In this document: positions 28,147 through 37,006 of the stretch, piece by piece | Layout: the number at the start of each line of letters is the position of its first letter | Position numbering within the stretch: the first letter of the stretch is position 1 | From: Massilia sp. CF038 | Lineage (GTDB): Bacteria; Pseudomonadota; Gammaproteobacteria; Burkholderiales; Burkholderiaceae_D | DNA length: 64,000 nt | Direction of reading: 5' to 3' | Assembly: GCF_900129765.1 (NCBI RefSeq) | Contig: NZ_FQWU01000001.1 | Location: 1,860,001 to 1,924,000, forward strand | Made by a program: the position numbers and the translations under genes | Notes under the pieces: generated by a model | Databases searched by the model: none | What the model was told of the DNA's origin: nothing | What the model saw: only the letters and a program-made list of their open reading frames with translations

Positions 28147-29658
28147 ATGACGACTGAACAGCAAGCAGAGCTCATTCTGAACGTGGACGATACTGTCGCG
28201 GCGCGTTACGCCAAGACACGGATCCTCACCCGTGCCGGCTATCGCGTGATCGAAGCGGCTAGCGGCGCGGAAGCGTTGCAGCGCGCGCGCGACGATGCGC
28301 CTGATTTGGTTCTTCTTGACACCAAACTGCCGGACATTAACGGCTTTGAAGTGTGTCGCCGGCTGAAAAGCGATCCCGGCACACGCATGGTGCTGGTGCT
28401 GCAGACGTCCGCCTCGTACGTGGGCACGCCGGACAAGATTCGCGGACTGGACAGTGGCGCCGATAATTATCTGTTTGAGCCGATTGAGCCGGATGAGCTG
28501 GTTGCCAATGTGCGTGCCTTGATGCGCCTGGGCCGGGTCGAGCGCGAGCTGCGTGACGTCGATCGCCGCAAGGACGAATTTCTCGCGGTGCTGGCGCATG
28601 AATTGCGTAACCCGCTGGCGCCGATCCGCAATGCCGCCGAACTGTTGTGCAAGCTTGACCCTGAGGTGCCGGCTGCGCAAAACCACGCCCGCCAGCTCAT
28701 TTTGCGGCAGAGCGCGCACATGGTGCGCCTGGTCGACGACTTGCTCGACGTGTCGCGCATCTCGCAGGGCAAGATTGCCTTGCATCGAGCCGTGGTCGAG
28801 CTGAGCCCGATCCTCGACGCGGCAATTGAAACAGCCCAGCCGAACATTTCCCAACGCAAGCATGCTTTGACGGTGACGCTGCCCGACTTACCGCTTTGGG
28901 TACATGCTGATGCTGTCAGATTCGCACAAGTGATCGCGAACCTGCTCAACAATGCATCCAAATTCACGCCGCCGGGCGGCCGCATCGAGGTCGCGGCCGA
29001 GCTGGTGGACGAGCAAGTGGTCATCAGTGTGAGCGATAACGGCATCGGTATCGCTGCCCATCATCTTTCTTCCATCTTTGATCTGTTTGCGCAGGGCGGT
29101 CACAGCGCCGACCGCGTCAAGGACGGTCTGGGTATCGGCTTGTCCTTGTCGCGCAAGCTGGTTGCTTTGCACGACGGAACGCTGGCCGTCAGTAGCGAAG
29201 GGGAGGGCTTGGGCAGCCGCTTTACCGTTACCTTGCCCGCGCTGGCGCCTGCAGAGTTGGCGGCGCCGATCCTCGAGGCACATGCTGTCATGAATGGCCG
29301 CCGCATTCTCATCGTCGACGACAATGTGGATTCTGCCGAGACCCTGGCCGCGCTGCTTGGCTACTATGGCCATCAAGTCGGCATTGCCCACGATGGCGAA
29401 TCGGCCATTGCCATCGCCAGTACCACCAAGCCGGACATCGTGTTCATGGACGTGGGCTTGCCCGATATGAGCGGGCTGGCTGCTGCCGAGCGCATCCGCG
29501 CGAACGCGGAACCGGCGGCTATCAAGATCGTCGCCCTGACCGGTTATGGCAGTGACGGAGACCGCGCAGCAGCGCAGTTGAGCGGCATCGATGAATACCT
29601 GACCAAGCCGGTCACCCTTGAGCGGCTGACCGAGACCATCGCCCGTTTGTCGAATTAG
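28147..29658 (+). CDS. Receiver-histidine kinase-receiver hybrid protein
   Basis: A 503-residue soluble protein: N-terminal receiver (about 8-125, phospho-acceptor Asp58 in VLLDTKLPD), HisKA with His151 in VLAHELRNP, HATPase_c (about 260-375, G1 DNGIGIA, G2 DGLGIGLSL), and C-terminal receiver (about 385-500, LIVDDN, FMDVGLPDMSG, LTGYG, TKPV). In the first receiver the usual switch Lys is replaced: NYLFEPIEP has Glu111 there. No DNA-binding or output domain is present, so it relays phosphate. It starts 5 bp after the previous gene and ends the operon. Confidence 0.9.
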   Translation: MTTEQQAELILNVDDTVAARYAKTRILTRAGYRVIEAASGAEALQRARDDAPDLVLLDTKLPDINGFEVCRRLKSDPGTRMVLVLQTSASYVGTPDKIRGLDSGADNYLFEPIEPDELVANVRALMRLGRVERELRDVDRRKDEFLAVLAHELRNPLAPIRNAAELLCKLDPEVPAAQNHARQLILRQSAHMVRLVDDLLDVSRISQGKIALHRAVVELSPILDAAIETAQPNISQRKHALTVTLPDLPLWVHADAVRFAQVIANLLNNASKFTPPGGRIEVAAELVDEQVVISVSDNGIGIAAHHLSSIFDLFAQGGHSADRVKDGLGIGLSLSRKLVALHDGTLAVSSEGEGLGSRFTVTLPALAPAELAAPILEAHAVMNGRRILIVDDNVDSAETLAALLGYYGHQVGIAHDGESAIAIASTTKPDIVFMDVGLPDMSGLAAAERIRANAEPAAIKIVALTGYGSDGDRAAAQLSGIDEYLTKPVTLERLTETIARLSN

Positions 29659-29925
29659 CGCAGCGCGCGGGCGCGCAGTCGCAAGTGTGCACAAGTTTAT
29701 TTGACCTTGTGTAAATACTAAGGTACAGTGCCGGCCTCTCGTGTCGGACACCGGCATCGGGCGCACGCGTTACCTCCCTGAACGAAGGCACTCCTTCCTC
29801 CATTTTTTCTCCGGCATTGACTGTCGGAGTGAAGGCGCGCGCCTGCGCGTTTGTAAAAAATAGAGGAGGGCATTTGCGTCCAGGCGAGTCCGCGCCGAAC
29901 CTATTCATCGCTATTCTGGAACTTC
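29659..29925. other. 267-bp intergenic region behind the stressosome operon
   Basis: No gene or clear hairpin terminator was found. TTGACC at 29701-29706 could be a -35 element but no good -10 follows at standard spacing. It presumably contains the promoter of the exported dikinase-domain gene. Confidence 0.35.
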
Positions 29926-32133
29926 ATGCCCTTATTTACTCGCTCTACATTCCCTCTGCTGATTGCGCTGTCAGCTGCTGCCAGCGCATTTGCGGCCAAC
30001 CCGGCAGACACAGCGCGCCAGCCAATGGCAAGCGCCGCCCTGGCAGCACCGGCCTGGTACGCGGCCAAGATGAACAGTGCTGCCGCATTCGACAGTTTTT
30101 CCCGGAACGGCGGGGTACTCAGCACCTCGGGCCGCTCGCTCAAGTTCTTGATTGATAACCGCAACCCATCCGCGCGCACCATCAATTTCATCAATGGGAA
30201 TTACACGGAAAATGGCAGCTCGCCCGATTACGTGAAGTACCACTATGACTTTGCCCGCCGCCGCCTGAACATTGGCGACAGCGTGGCCAGCTTCAATAAC
30301 AGCACCTACTTCGCGCAGACCAAGAAGTACTTTGCCGGCACCATCCAGACTTATACCCTCGGCGACGCGACCACGCCGATCTACGCGGTGCAGTTCTACC
30401 CGGACGACGTGGTGTCCGAATCGGCCTTGCTCGACGCCTTGACGACCGTTCAGCGCGCATTGCCGATACCCGGCGCCAAGCTGGCCTTCGTTGCCACGGG
30501 AACCCAGCAGACCTTCAAGAACATCGCCACGCAGGCCCGCGCCTTGAACATCCAGTTGCTGACCATCGACCAAGTGCTCGGCGACATCAAGTTCATCGGG
30601 CTCAATCCAGGGGAGGCCTGGGGCTACCTGCGCCTGTTCCCAAGCGACGCGAACGCCCTGCGTCCTACCGACATTGCCGTGTTTGACGAATTGCCCCTCG
30701 ATTTGTCGGTGCTGGCGGGCGTCATGACGCGTGCTTACCAGGACGTCAATTCGCACGTCAATCTGAAATCGAAGGAACGCAATACGCCCAATATGGTGTT
30801 GCGTGATGCCAGCATCAGCCATCCGCGCCTGCAGCAATGGGCCGACCGTCCCGTGCATCTGGTGGTGACCTCGCAAGGTTACACGCTGGAGTCGACCACG
30901 CCAGCGATCATCGCCGAGAAGCTGGCCCAAAAGCTCAACCGTCCCTGGACAGCGCTGCCCGTGGTGAACGAAACGCGTCTCCAGAGTTTTGACGAACTGT
31001 GCCCGAGCTTGAAAACCGCCACTGCCAGCGCCAGCTGCTTTGACGCGGCCAAACGCTACGGTGGCAAGAGCACCGGCCTGGCCTTCCTCGCACGCGGCGT
31101 GGGGCGTGCCGCCACGCCAGGCAGCATCAGTGCGCCGTTTGCCTATGACCTGACGCCAGCCGGCCTGGCCGTGCCGGTGCAGTTCTACCGCGATATGCTC
31201 ATCATGCCGGAAAATCTGGCGCTCAAGATCAAGGTCGATGCGCTGGCCGCAGCCGAAAAGGCGGGCTACTTGTCGCCGCAGGAACGCGACGCCATGGTGA
31301 CCGAGGTGCAAGCCCTGTTCTACAAAGCCAAGTTGCCCGTCGGTCTGGCCGATGCCGTCAAGGCGCGCTTGCTGACCGTTAGCCCTGGCACCACGAAATT
31401 CAAGTTCCGCTCTAGCGCGACGTCGGAAGACGTGGCCAATTTCAATGGCGCCGGCCTGTACGACAGCTTTGCGATCGAACCGGAAAAGACCGATAACGCC
31501 GATTTGTCCTGTGTCGTTGAAGCCGACAGTGTGGCAGGTGTGGTGACCAAGCTGAAAGTCAAGCCGAAGACCGTGCAGTGCGGTATCAAGGCCGTGTACG
31601 CAAGCTTGTGGAATTCGCGCGCCCTGGTGGAACGCAGCTTTGCCCGTCTTGACCACGCCACGGCCGGCATGGGCTTGAGCATCAATCCTTCCTATGGCGA
31701 CGAACTGGCCAACCTGGTACTGGTGACCCGTGTGCTCGGCAGCGATGTGTATGGCTACTCGCTGTCGGTGCAGGTGGGCGAAAATCTGGTGACCAACCCG
31801 ACCCCGGGCACCATCTCCGAGTACACCATTGCCTCGTTCTCGGACCCGGGTCGCCCGCCGCGGTTCACGCCAGCGCGCTTTGCCAAGCCGACGCCGACCG
31901 AGCCGGTACGCACCACGCCCATCCTGACGCAAAAGCAGATGAGCGATATTGTGGAAGTGGCGCGGAAAATCGAAGTGGCGTACTGCAAGGCCAAGCCAAC
32001 GTACTATCCGCGTGGTGACTGCAATAATGTGTGGCTCGATAAGAACAAGCCCTTGTCACTCGACATGGAAGTGAAGATTCTGCCTGACGGACATTATCAA
32101 TTCAAACAAGTGCGCGAGTTCCACGGCCGCTAG
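29926..32133 (+). CDS. Exported protein with a PEP/pyruvate-binding (PPDK_N-like) domain
   Basis: A 735-residue protein with a signal peptide (MPLFTRSTFPLLIALSAAAS, cleavage near AFA-ANP). The C-terminal part carries the ATP-grasp-like pyruvate-phosphate-dikinase N-terminal signature KFRSSATSEDVANFNGAG followed by LYDSF and, further on, VYASLWNSRALVERSF and YGDELANLV, ending with a long beta-hairpin like that closing this fold. The first 400 residues have no recognised domain. The central phosphohistidine and C-terminal TIM-barrel domains of PEP synthase are absent. Catalysis of the usual reaction is doubtful in the periplasm, which lacks ATP. Confidence 0.75.
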   Translation: MPLFTRSTFPLLIALSAAASAFAANPADTARQPMASAALAAPAWYAAKMNSAAAFDSFSRNGGVLSTSGRSLKFLIDNRNPSARTINFINGNYTENGSSPDYVKYHYDFARRRLNIGDSVASFNNSTYFAQTKKYFAGTIQTYTLGDATTPIYAVQFYPDDVVSESALLDALTTVQRALPIPGAKLAFVATGTQQTFKNIATQARALNIQLLTIDQVLGDIKFIGLNPGEAWGYLRLFPSDANALRPTDIAVFDELPLDLSVLAGVMTRAYQDVNSHVNLKSKERNTPNMVLRDASISHPRLQQWADRPVHLVVTSQGYTLESTTPAIIAEKLAQKLNRPWTALPVVNETRLQSFDELCPSLKTATASASCFDAAKRYGGKSTGLAFLARGVGRAATPGSISAPFAYDLTPAGLAVPVQFYRDMLIMPENLALKIKVDALAAAEKAGYLSPQERDAMVTEVQALFYKAKLPVGLADAVKARLLTVSPGTTKFKFRSSATSEDVANFNGAGLYDSFAIEPEKTDNADLSCVVEADSVAGVVTKLKVKPKTVQCGIKAVYASLWNSRALVERSFARLDHATAGMGLSINPSYGDELANLVLVTRVLGSDVYGYSLSVQVGENLVTNPTPGTISEYTIASFSDPGRPPRFTPARFAKPTPTEPVRTTPILTQKQMSDIVEVARKIEVAYCKAKPTYYPRGDCNNVWLDKNKPLSLDMEVKILPDGHYQFKQVREFHGR

Positions 32134-32204
32134 CAAGTCAGCAGGCGAACTTTTTTCGGGGTAGCATGTCTTAGGCGCTATTGCCACCCCGAAGGATCGC
32201 CAAC

Positions 32205-33044
32205 ATGACCGCCAGCACGCCGCACCTTTCCAGCCAGTTCGACACCGCCACCATCATGGGTGGCTTGTACGGAGACGGCTTTATCGTCTGCAAGGGCGCA
32301 CTGGAACGCACCTGGGTCCAGCGCTTGCGGGAAGATCTTGCCGTCCTGTTCGACGAGGCGCGCAAGCAGCCGGGTGGCGCGCTCGAACGCGGGCCCAACC
32401 GCTACTACGTCGAAATCCATCCCGAACGCTTGCGCGGCTTTGCCGAGCTGCTGGCCCATCCATGGATTGTGGCTGTGTGCAGTGCCGTGCTCGGTCCCGA
32501 CTACAAGGTGGTGGAAGCCGGCTTTGACGTGCCGGGTCCGGGCGCCATGCTGCAGCCCTGGCACCGCGACTTTCCCGCGCCGCCCGAGACCCTGATTGGG
32601 CGCCGTCTCAATTCCCTCGCTTTCAATATCACCACCGTGGACGTGACCGAAGCCATGGGCCCGCTCGAGATTGCGCCCGGCACCCAGTGGGATGCGCTCA
32701 GCGATGGTGACCCGATGTTCCCGGACCGCTCGCTCTATCCACGCTACCAGGCAAGGTGCCAGCGCAAGCTGGCCCAGGTGGGCGATATTTCGGCCCGTTC
32801 CGCCTTGACCATTCACCGTGGCACAGCCAATGTGTCAGACCAGTCGCGTCCGGTATTTGTGCTCGGCGTCGATGCGCCGGACGGGCGCAACGCCGAGCGG
32901 CACGACCTGCAGCTAACGCGTGGCTATTACGATGCTCTGGCGCCCGAGTTGCGGCGTCATCTGGCGTGCCGGGTGGTCGACACCTTGACGCCCGTGGTGC
33001 AAGCCCACACTATCGAGGGGCTGCGGATGGGCGCTGCACCCTGA
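32205..33044 (+). CDS. Phytanoyl-CoA dioxygenase (PhyH) family protein
   Basis: A 279-residue Fe(II)/2-oxoglutarate oxygenase. The metal-binding pair His120 and Asp122 is in PWHRDFP and the distal His204 in LTIHRGTANVS. An AAGGA site eight bases upstream supports ATG 32205 over a longer frame. The family hydroxylates diverse small molecules; substrate not deducible. It follows the dikinase-domain gene by 71 bp on the same strand and is convergent with the binding-protein gene. Confidence 0.85.
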   Translation: MTASTPHLSSQFDTATIMGGLYGDGFIVCKGALERTWVQRLREDLAVLFDEARKQPGGALERGPNRYYVEIHPERLRGFAELLAHPWIVAVCSAVLGPDYKVVEAGFDVPGPGAMLQPWHRDFPAPPETLIGRRLNSLAFNITTVDVTEAMGPLEIAPGTQWDALSDGDPMFPDRSLYPRYQARCQRKLAQVGDISARSALTIHRGTANVSDQSRPVFVLGVDAPDGRNAERHDLQLTRGYYDALAPELRRHLACRVVDTLTPVVQAHTIEGLRMGAAP

Positions 33045-33059
33045 CGCGGCGGACCTGGC

Positions 33060-33878
33060 TTACCTGGGCTTCTCGGGCGGTGCCAGTGGCACGTTGGCGT
33101 ACTGGTCAACATGCCAGTTGAAGCGCTGGTCCCCGTGTGCCCCCATCCACGTCCACATGGTTTCGACCGCCGCCCGATTGGCCGCGTAATAGGGTTTGCT
33201 GAAGGCGAGCCAGAAATGGTGGACGCGCAAGGGCGTCTTCAGCCGCACCAGCTGGGCACCAAACTTGGCTTCCACCGAAGCATCCATGCGGGTGGGCGCG
33301 ACCATCGTGGCCGCGTAACCATCGATGCGGTGGCGCGCCAGCTTTTCCAGGTTGCGTGCGCCGTCGTGGGCGCCATCGTCCACCCGGAAACCTTCCGCGC
33401 GTAACTGCGCGGCCAGCGACGCGCCGTTGTTGGTCCCAAGCCGGTGGACGGCGAAATAGTCGCGCGGATCCGTGTGCAGCGCGATCTGGTCTGCCGCGCG
33501 CACAAACACCACCGTGTACATGCGGACCGCGCGCGCTGCGTCGAGCTTGCCGTCGGCATGCAAGGGCAGGGCAAACTCGGCTGCATCGGCAGGGGTAGCG
33601 TTCATCAGGGTCGCGTCGACCTGCTTGCTGACCAGTGCCTGGCGCAGCCGTAGCGGCGGCAGCCTTACGGCAAGCACGGTGCAGCCGGACGCGGCGGCCA
33701 TCTCGCGGATCAGATCGACGGTGGCGCCGGGCCGCTCCGCTTCGGTGCTGCCATTGCCGATAAAGTAGGGCGGACGATGCTGGTCGACATAGCCCAGCCG
33801 GATGGGCGTGCATGCCCCGCTGGCATGCGTTGCCAGCAGCGATGCTGCCAATGCAAATCCAATCCGGGCCGCGCGCAT
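33060..33878 (-). CDS. Periplasmic substrate-binding-like protein (SBP_bac_3 type)
   Basis: A 272-residue protein with a signal peptide (MRAARIGFALAASLLATHAS, cleavage near SGA-CTP). The mature part has the two-lobe solute-binding pattern: PIRLGYVDQHRPPYFIG, then TVDLIREMAAASGCT, LRQALVSKQVDATLM, and RIDGYAATMVAP. No ABC permease or ATPase is adjacent, so it may sense rather than transport. Similar orphan proteins occur in this group. Confidence 0.8.
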   Translation of the reverse strand: MRAARIGFALAASLLATHASGACTPIRLGYVDQHRPPYFIGNGSTEAERPGATVDLIREMAAASGCTVLAVRLPPLRLRQALVSKQVDATLMNATPADAAEFALPLHADGKLDAARAVRMYTVVFVRAADQIALHTDPRDYFAVHRLGTNNGASLAAQLRAEGFRVDDGAHDGARNLEKLARHRIDGYAATMVAPTRMDASVEAKFGAQLVRLKTPLRVHHFWLAFSKPYYAANRAAVETMWTWMGAHGDQRFNWHVDQYANVPLAPPEKPR

Positions 33879-33966
33879 AGGGTAATTTTCGATGTTGTCG
33901 GAATTATTGTATTCCTTATCGCATCGAATTTACCCTGGCCGCATAAAAATGTTCAGATTGGAAATG

Positions 33967-34233
33967 TCAGACCGGGTCGCGCATCTTTTTGTCGACGTAG
34001 CACCAGCCCCAGGTTTCGCCAGGTTCCTTGGAGCGGATGACCGGGTGCCCCGTTGCCGCGAAATGCTTGCTTGCATGCTTGTTGCGGGAATCGTCGCAGC
34101 AGCCGACATGGCCGCAGCTCAGGCACACCCGCAGGTGCACCCAGCTGTCGCCGAGCTTGACGCATTCTTCGCACCCGTCGGTGTTCGGTGCGCGGGTCTG
34201 GATCTGGCTGAAGTGCGGACAGGGTGCGGTCAT
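33967..34233 (-). CDS. UBP-type zinc-finger protein
   Basis: An 88-residue protein consisting of one UBP (ZnF_UBP) finger. Cys/His ligands are visible in CPHFSQI, GCEECVKLG, HLRVCLSCGHVGCCDDSRNK and HASKHFAATGHPVI. ATG at 34233 has AAAGGAAA upstream; the longer frame adds a non-homologous leader. Small bacterial UBP fingers are common, of unknown function. It is divergent from a small membrane protein gene. Confidence 0.85.
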   Translation of the reverse strand: MTAPCPHFSQIQTRAPNTDGCEECVKLGDSWVHLRVCLSCGHVGCCDDSRNKHASKHFAATGHPVIRSKEPGETWGWCYVDKKMRDPV

Positions 34234-34331
34234 GAATTGTTTCCTTTGCATGCGTTCGGGACGGTCCACGCCGTCTTTACGGGTCCTGATATTCTGGCAT
34301 ACTGCGCCACTCCCTGCATCGAGGAAACAAG

Positions 34332-34733
34332 ATGGATTACCTGATAGGTGTTGTGCTGGCGGCTGTGGTCGGTCTTCTGGCAACCGTGGTCGGCTTTGAC
34401 CGTGACCGCGCGTTCTACCCGACGGTCATGATTGTCATTGCCTCCTACTACGTCCTGTTTGCCGTTTCGGGCGCCAGCATGGTGACAATTGCCATCGAAG
34501 CAGGCGTGATGCTGCTGTTTGCGGCGCTGGCCATTGCCGGCTTCAAGCGCTCCATGTGGCTGGTGGTGGGGGCGCTGGCGGCGCACGGCGTGTTCGACTG
34601 GTTCCACGCCCCGTTGATTGCCAATCCTGGCGTGCCAATCTGGTGGCCGCAGTTCTGCCTTGCGTATGACGTGGTGGCCGCGCTGTATCTGGCGGGCCGC
34701 TTGCTGCGTCCCGCTAGTACAAAGGCCGGATAG
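34332..34733 (+). CDS. Small four-helix membrane protein
   Basis: A 133-residue hydrophobic protein with about four membrane segments (DYLIGVVLAAVVGLLATVVG; TVMIVIASYYVLFAVSGASM; VTIAIEAGVMLLFAALAIAG; MWLVVGALAAHGVFDWFHAP) and a fifth short one near the end. GAGGAA precedes the ATG. I do not recognise a named family; His/Asp in AAHGVFDWFHAP may be functional. Faces the SDR gene convergently 17 bp away. Confidence 0.65.
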   Translation: MDYLIGVVLAAVVGLLATVVGFDRDRAFYPTVMIVIASYYVLFAVSGASMVTIAIEAGVMLLFAALAIAGFKRSMWLVVGALAAHGVFDWFHAPLIANPGVPIWWPQFCLAYDVVAALYLAGRLLRPASTKAG

Positions 34734-34750
34734 CATCACGCTGATACGCT

Positions 34751-35659
34751 TCAAGCTGTCAGCGACAGTCCCAATTTCCACAACCGTGCCGCATTGGCAG
34801 GGTCCATCGCATAGTGCGCCACGCCGCGGTAGTCGGCAGGCCGGTGCGTCACCACGGCCGCTTCGTTGCAGTCTTCAAAGTACTTACCACCCACGCCCTC
34901 GAGCAGCGGCGACGCCGCCAGCAGCACCGAGGTGGCCGCGCCTTGCGCCGTGTTCTTGCGGCGTGCCTCCGGCGTCTTCAAACCACCCGTGTGCCGTTGC
35001 AGATTGGTGGCAATGGCACCCGGATTGAGCGCATTGGCAAAAATGCCCTCATTGGCCCAGCGCCGCGTGGCCTCCAAGGCCAGCAGGGCGCAGGCTGATT
35101 TTGATTGGCCATAGGCCACCAGGGGATCGTAGGGCATGAAGGCAAAGTGCGGATCGTCAAACAGGACCGGGGCAATCAGATTGCCGCTGGAACTGACCGA
35201 AACAATGCGCGCGCCTTGCGCGGCGGCCAGTGCACGGTGCAGCCCGGTCGACAGCGTAAAGTGCCCCAGAAAGTTGGTTGCAAACTGCATTTCCCAGCCT
35301 TCGGCGCTCAGGCTCAGTGAGGGCAGGGCCATGATGCCGGCATTGTTGATCAATAGGTGCAGCGGACCCTGCCATGCTGCGGCAAACGCCTTGACCGAGG
35401 CCTGCTCGCTCAAGTCCAGGTAGGCGACCCGCACATTGCTGTGGCCGCCGGCCTGGTTCAAGGCCGTGGCAACGGCCTTGCCTGCGTCAACGTTGCGAAC
35501 GGCCAAGGTGACTTCGGCGCCCGCTGCGGCAAGGACGCGGGCCGTGTCGATCCCGATGCCCGACGCGCCGCCCGTGACGATGGCGCGCTGGCCATGCAAG
35601 TCGATGCCCTGCATGACCTCGTCAGCCGTGGTGGCAAAGCCAAATGGTGTTGTGATCAT
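34751..35659 (-). CDS. Short-chain dehydrogenase (extended/WW-oxidoreductase type)
   Basis: A 302-residue SDR with TGGASGIGIDTARVLAAAGA (Rossmann motif), NNAGIM and YGQSKSA (active-site Tyr and Lys). The layout, with a C-terminal SPLLEGVGGKYFEDCNEA segment, matches retinol-dehydrogenase/WWOX-like SDRs. ATG 35659 has AAAGGAG upstream; the much longer frame is not coding. It is divergent from the LysR gene on its right, its probable regulator. Confidence 0.93.
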   Translation of the reverse strand: MITTPFGFATTADEVMQGIDLHGQRAIVTGGASGIGIDTARVLAAAGAEVTLAVRNVDAGKAVATALNQAGGHSNVRVAYLDLSEQASVKAFAAAWQGPLHLLINNAGIMALPSLSLSAEGWEMQFATNFLGHFTLSTGLHRALAAAQGARIVSVSSSGNLIAPVLFDDPHFAFMPYDPLVAYGQSKSACALLALEATRRWANEGIFANALNPGAIATNLQRHTGGLKTPEARRKNTAQGAATSVLLAASPLLEGVGGKYFEDCNEAAVVTHRPADYRGVAHYAMDPANAARLWKLGLSLTA

Positions 35660-35719
35660 GTCTGCGCTCCTTTGCTGTGATGCAGTACAGGATAGGTGAG
35701 CGAGCCTGATGTGACAATC

Positions 35720-35737
35720 CGCATAATTGGGGATGCG
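35720..35737. promoter_or_regulatory. Candidate LysR operator between the divergent SDR and LysR genes
   Basis: CGCAT (35720-35724) and ATGCG (35733-35737) are inverted around eight bases, within the 134-bp divergent promoter region. The arms are short, so this is a weak call. Confidence 0.3.
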
Positions 35738-35793
35738 TTGTTGAAAATAATGGGATAATGACCTGGGCGAAATGCGCCGGACTGGAGCGAACC

Positions 35794-36723
35794 ATGGCCT
35801 CAATGAATGAACTGGATGCAGTGCTGGCCGTTGCGCGTTTGCGCAGTTTTCGTGCTGCGGCAGTGGCGCTGGGCATGTCCACCTCGGCACTGAGCCATGC
35901 GGTGGCGGCTTTGGAAGGGCGGCTGGGGGTGCGCCTGTTCAACCGCACCACGCGCAGCGTCGCCACCACGGAGGCAGGTGAAACATTTATCGCCAACATC
36001 ACACCGGCCTTGCAGACCATCCGCCGCGCCATCGACGAGGCCGGCAGCAGCGGCGGCGCGCCGTCGGGGACGCTGCGCATCAACACCCCGGCGGCGGCAG
36101 CGGCCCGCTGCATGCCATTGTTTACCGAATTCCTGCGCCGGTATCCCGAGGTCAAGCTCGACATTGTCAGCGAGGGGAAGCTGATCGACATTGTTGCCGA
36201 GGGCTTTGATGCGGGCATCCGCCTGGCCGAAAGCCTGCCGCAGGACATGATTGCGGTACAAATTGAATCGTCGCTGCGCTATGTCGTGGTCGGCAGTCCT
36301 GACTTTCTCGCCCTGCACGGCCGCCCGGCGACGCCTGCCGACCTGACCGCCTTTCCCTGCATTCGCGTGCGCATGCCCAGTGGCGCCATGTATCGCTGGG
36401 AGTTCGAGCGGCATGGCGAAGCGCTGCTGGTGGATGTGCCGGGAAAACTGACGCTGGACCAGCCCATGCTGATGCGCGAAGCGGCGCGGCAGGGCCTGGG
36501 CCTGTGCTATCTGGCCGAATGGCATGTTGCTGACGATTTGGCGCAAGGCAAGCTGGTGCAGGTGCTGGACGGCTGGACCCCGGTCGTCGAAGGGTTGTGT
36601 TTGTATTATCCCGGGCGGCGCCATGTGGCACCGGCGCTGCGCGCCCTGGTGGAATTGGCCAAAGCGCGCTTTAGTACTCAACAACCCGGCCATGCCGCCG
36701 CCAGCGGGCGCTTTGCTGTCTAA
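35794..36723 (+). CDS. LysR family transcriptional regulator
   Basis: A 309-residue LysR protein: winged helix-turn-helix in ELDAVLAVARLRSFRAAAVA and STSALSHAVAALEGRLGVRL, with the FNRTTRSV wing, and effector domain to the C-terminus. ATG 35794 has GGAG seven bases upstream. Divergent from the SDR gene. The N-terminal sequence is of the subfamily often controlling adjacent SDR genes. Confidence 0.93.
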   Translation: MASMNELDAVLAVARLRSFRAAAVALGMSTSALSHAVAALEGRLGVRLFNRTTRSVATTEAGETFIANITPALQTIRRAIDEAGSSGGAPSGTLRINTPAAAAARCMPLFTEFLRRYPEVKLDIVSEGKLIDIVAEGFDAGIRLAESLPQDMIAVQIESSLRYVVVGSPDFLALHGRPATPADLTAFPCIRVRMPSGAMYRWEFERHGEALLVDVPGKLTLDQPMLMREAARQGLGLCYLAEWHVADDLAQGKLVQVLDGWTPVVEGLCLYYPGRRHVAPALRALVELAKARFSTQQPGHAAASGRFAV

Positions 36724-37006
36724 ATGTTCATGAAGTGACGCTGGCGAACAACGCTCTGTTCGCTGCCGGACAAGCGCTGATATTTCCGCGCTACAATCAC
36801 TGCATCCACCGTCCCGCATCTGGACGCGTACGCCCGGCCCCACATCGTTGCGCCTGGCTTTGCATTCTTTGGCGCCATTCCCCCGCGCTGACGCAGCCGC
36901 AACCGACACCACCGTAACGAATCGCGATCCCTCCGGTACCCCGGCCCGGGGCGATCTGGCCAAGCGCGTTCTCGCCTCACTCGCATGCATTGAATAGGTA
37001 AGCAAA
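36724..37006. other. 283-bp intergenic region upstream of cheV
   Basis: No gene supported. It contains the start of the cheV leader with AGGTAAG near the ATG; no clear hairpin or promoter pair was recognised. Confidence 0.35.

Noticed and set aside
29701-29730. Sigma-70 promoter for the exported dikinase-domain gene
   Set aside because: TTGACC is present but no acceptable -10 at 16-18 bp.
29971-31932. 653-codon minus-strand frame
   Set aside because: Antisense to the exported dikinase-domain gene; no ribosome-binding site, no recognisable domain.
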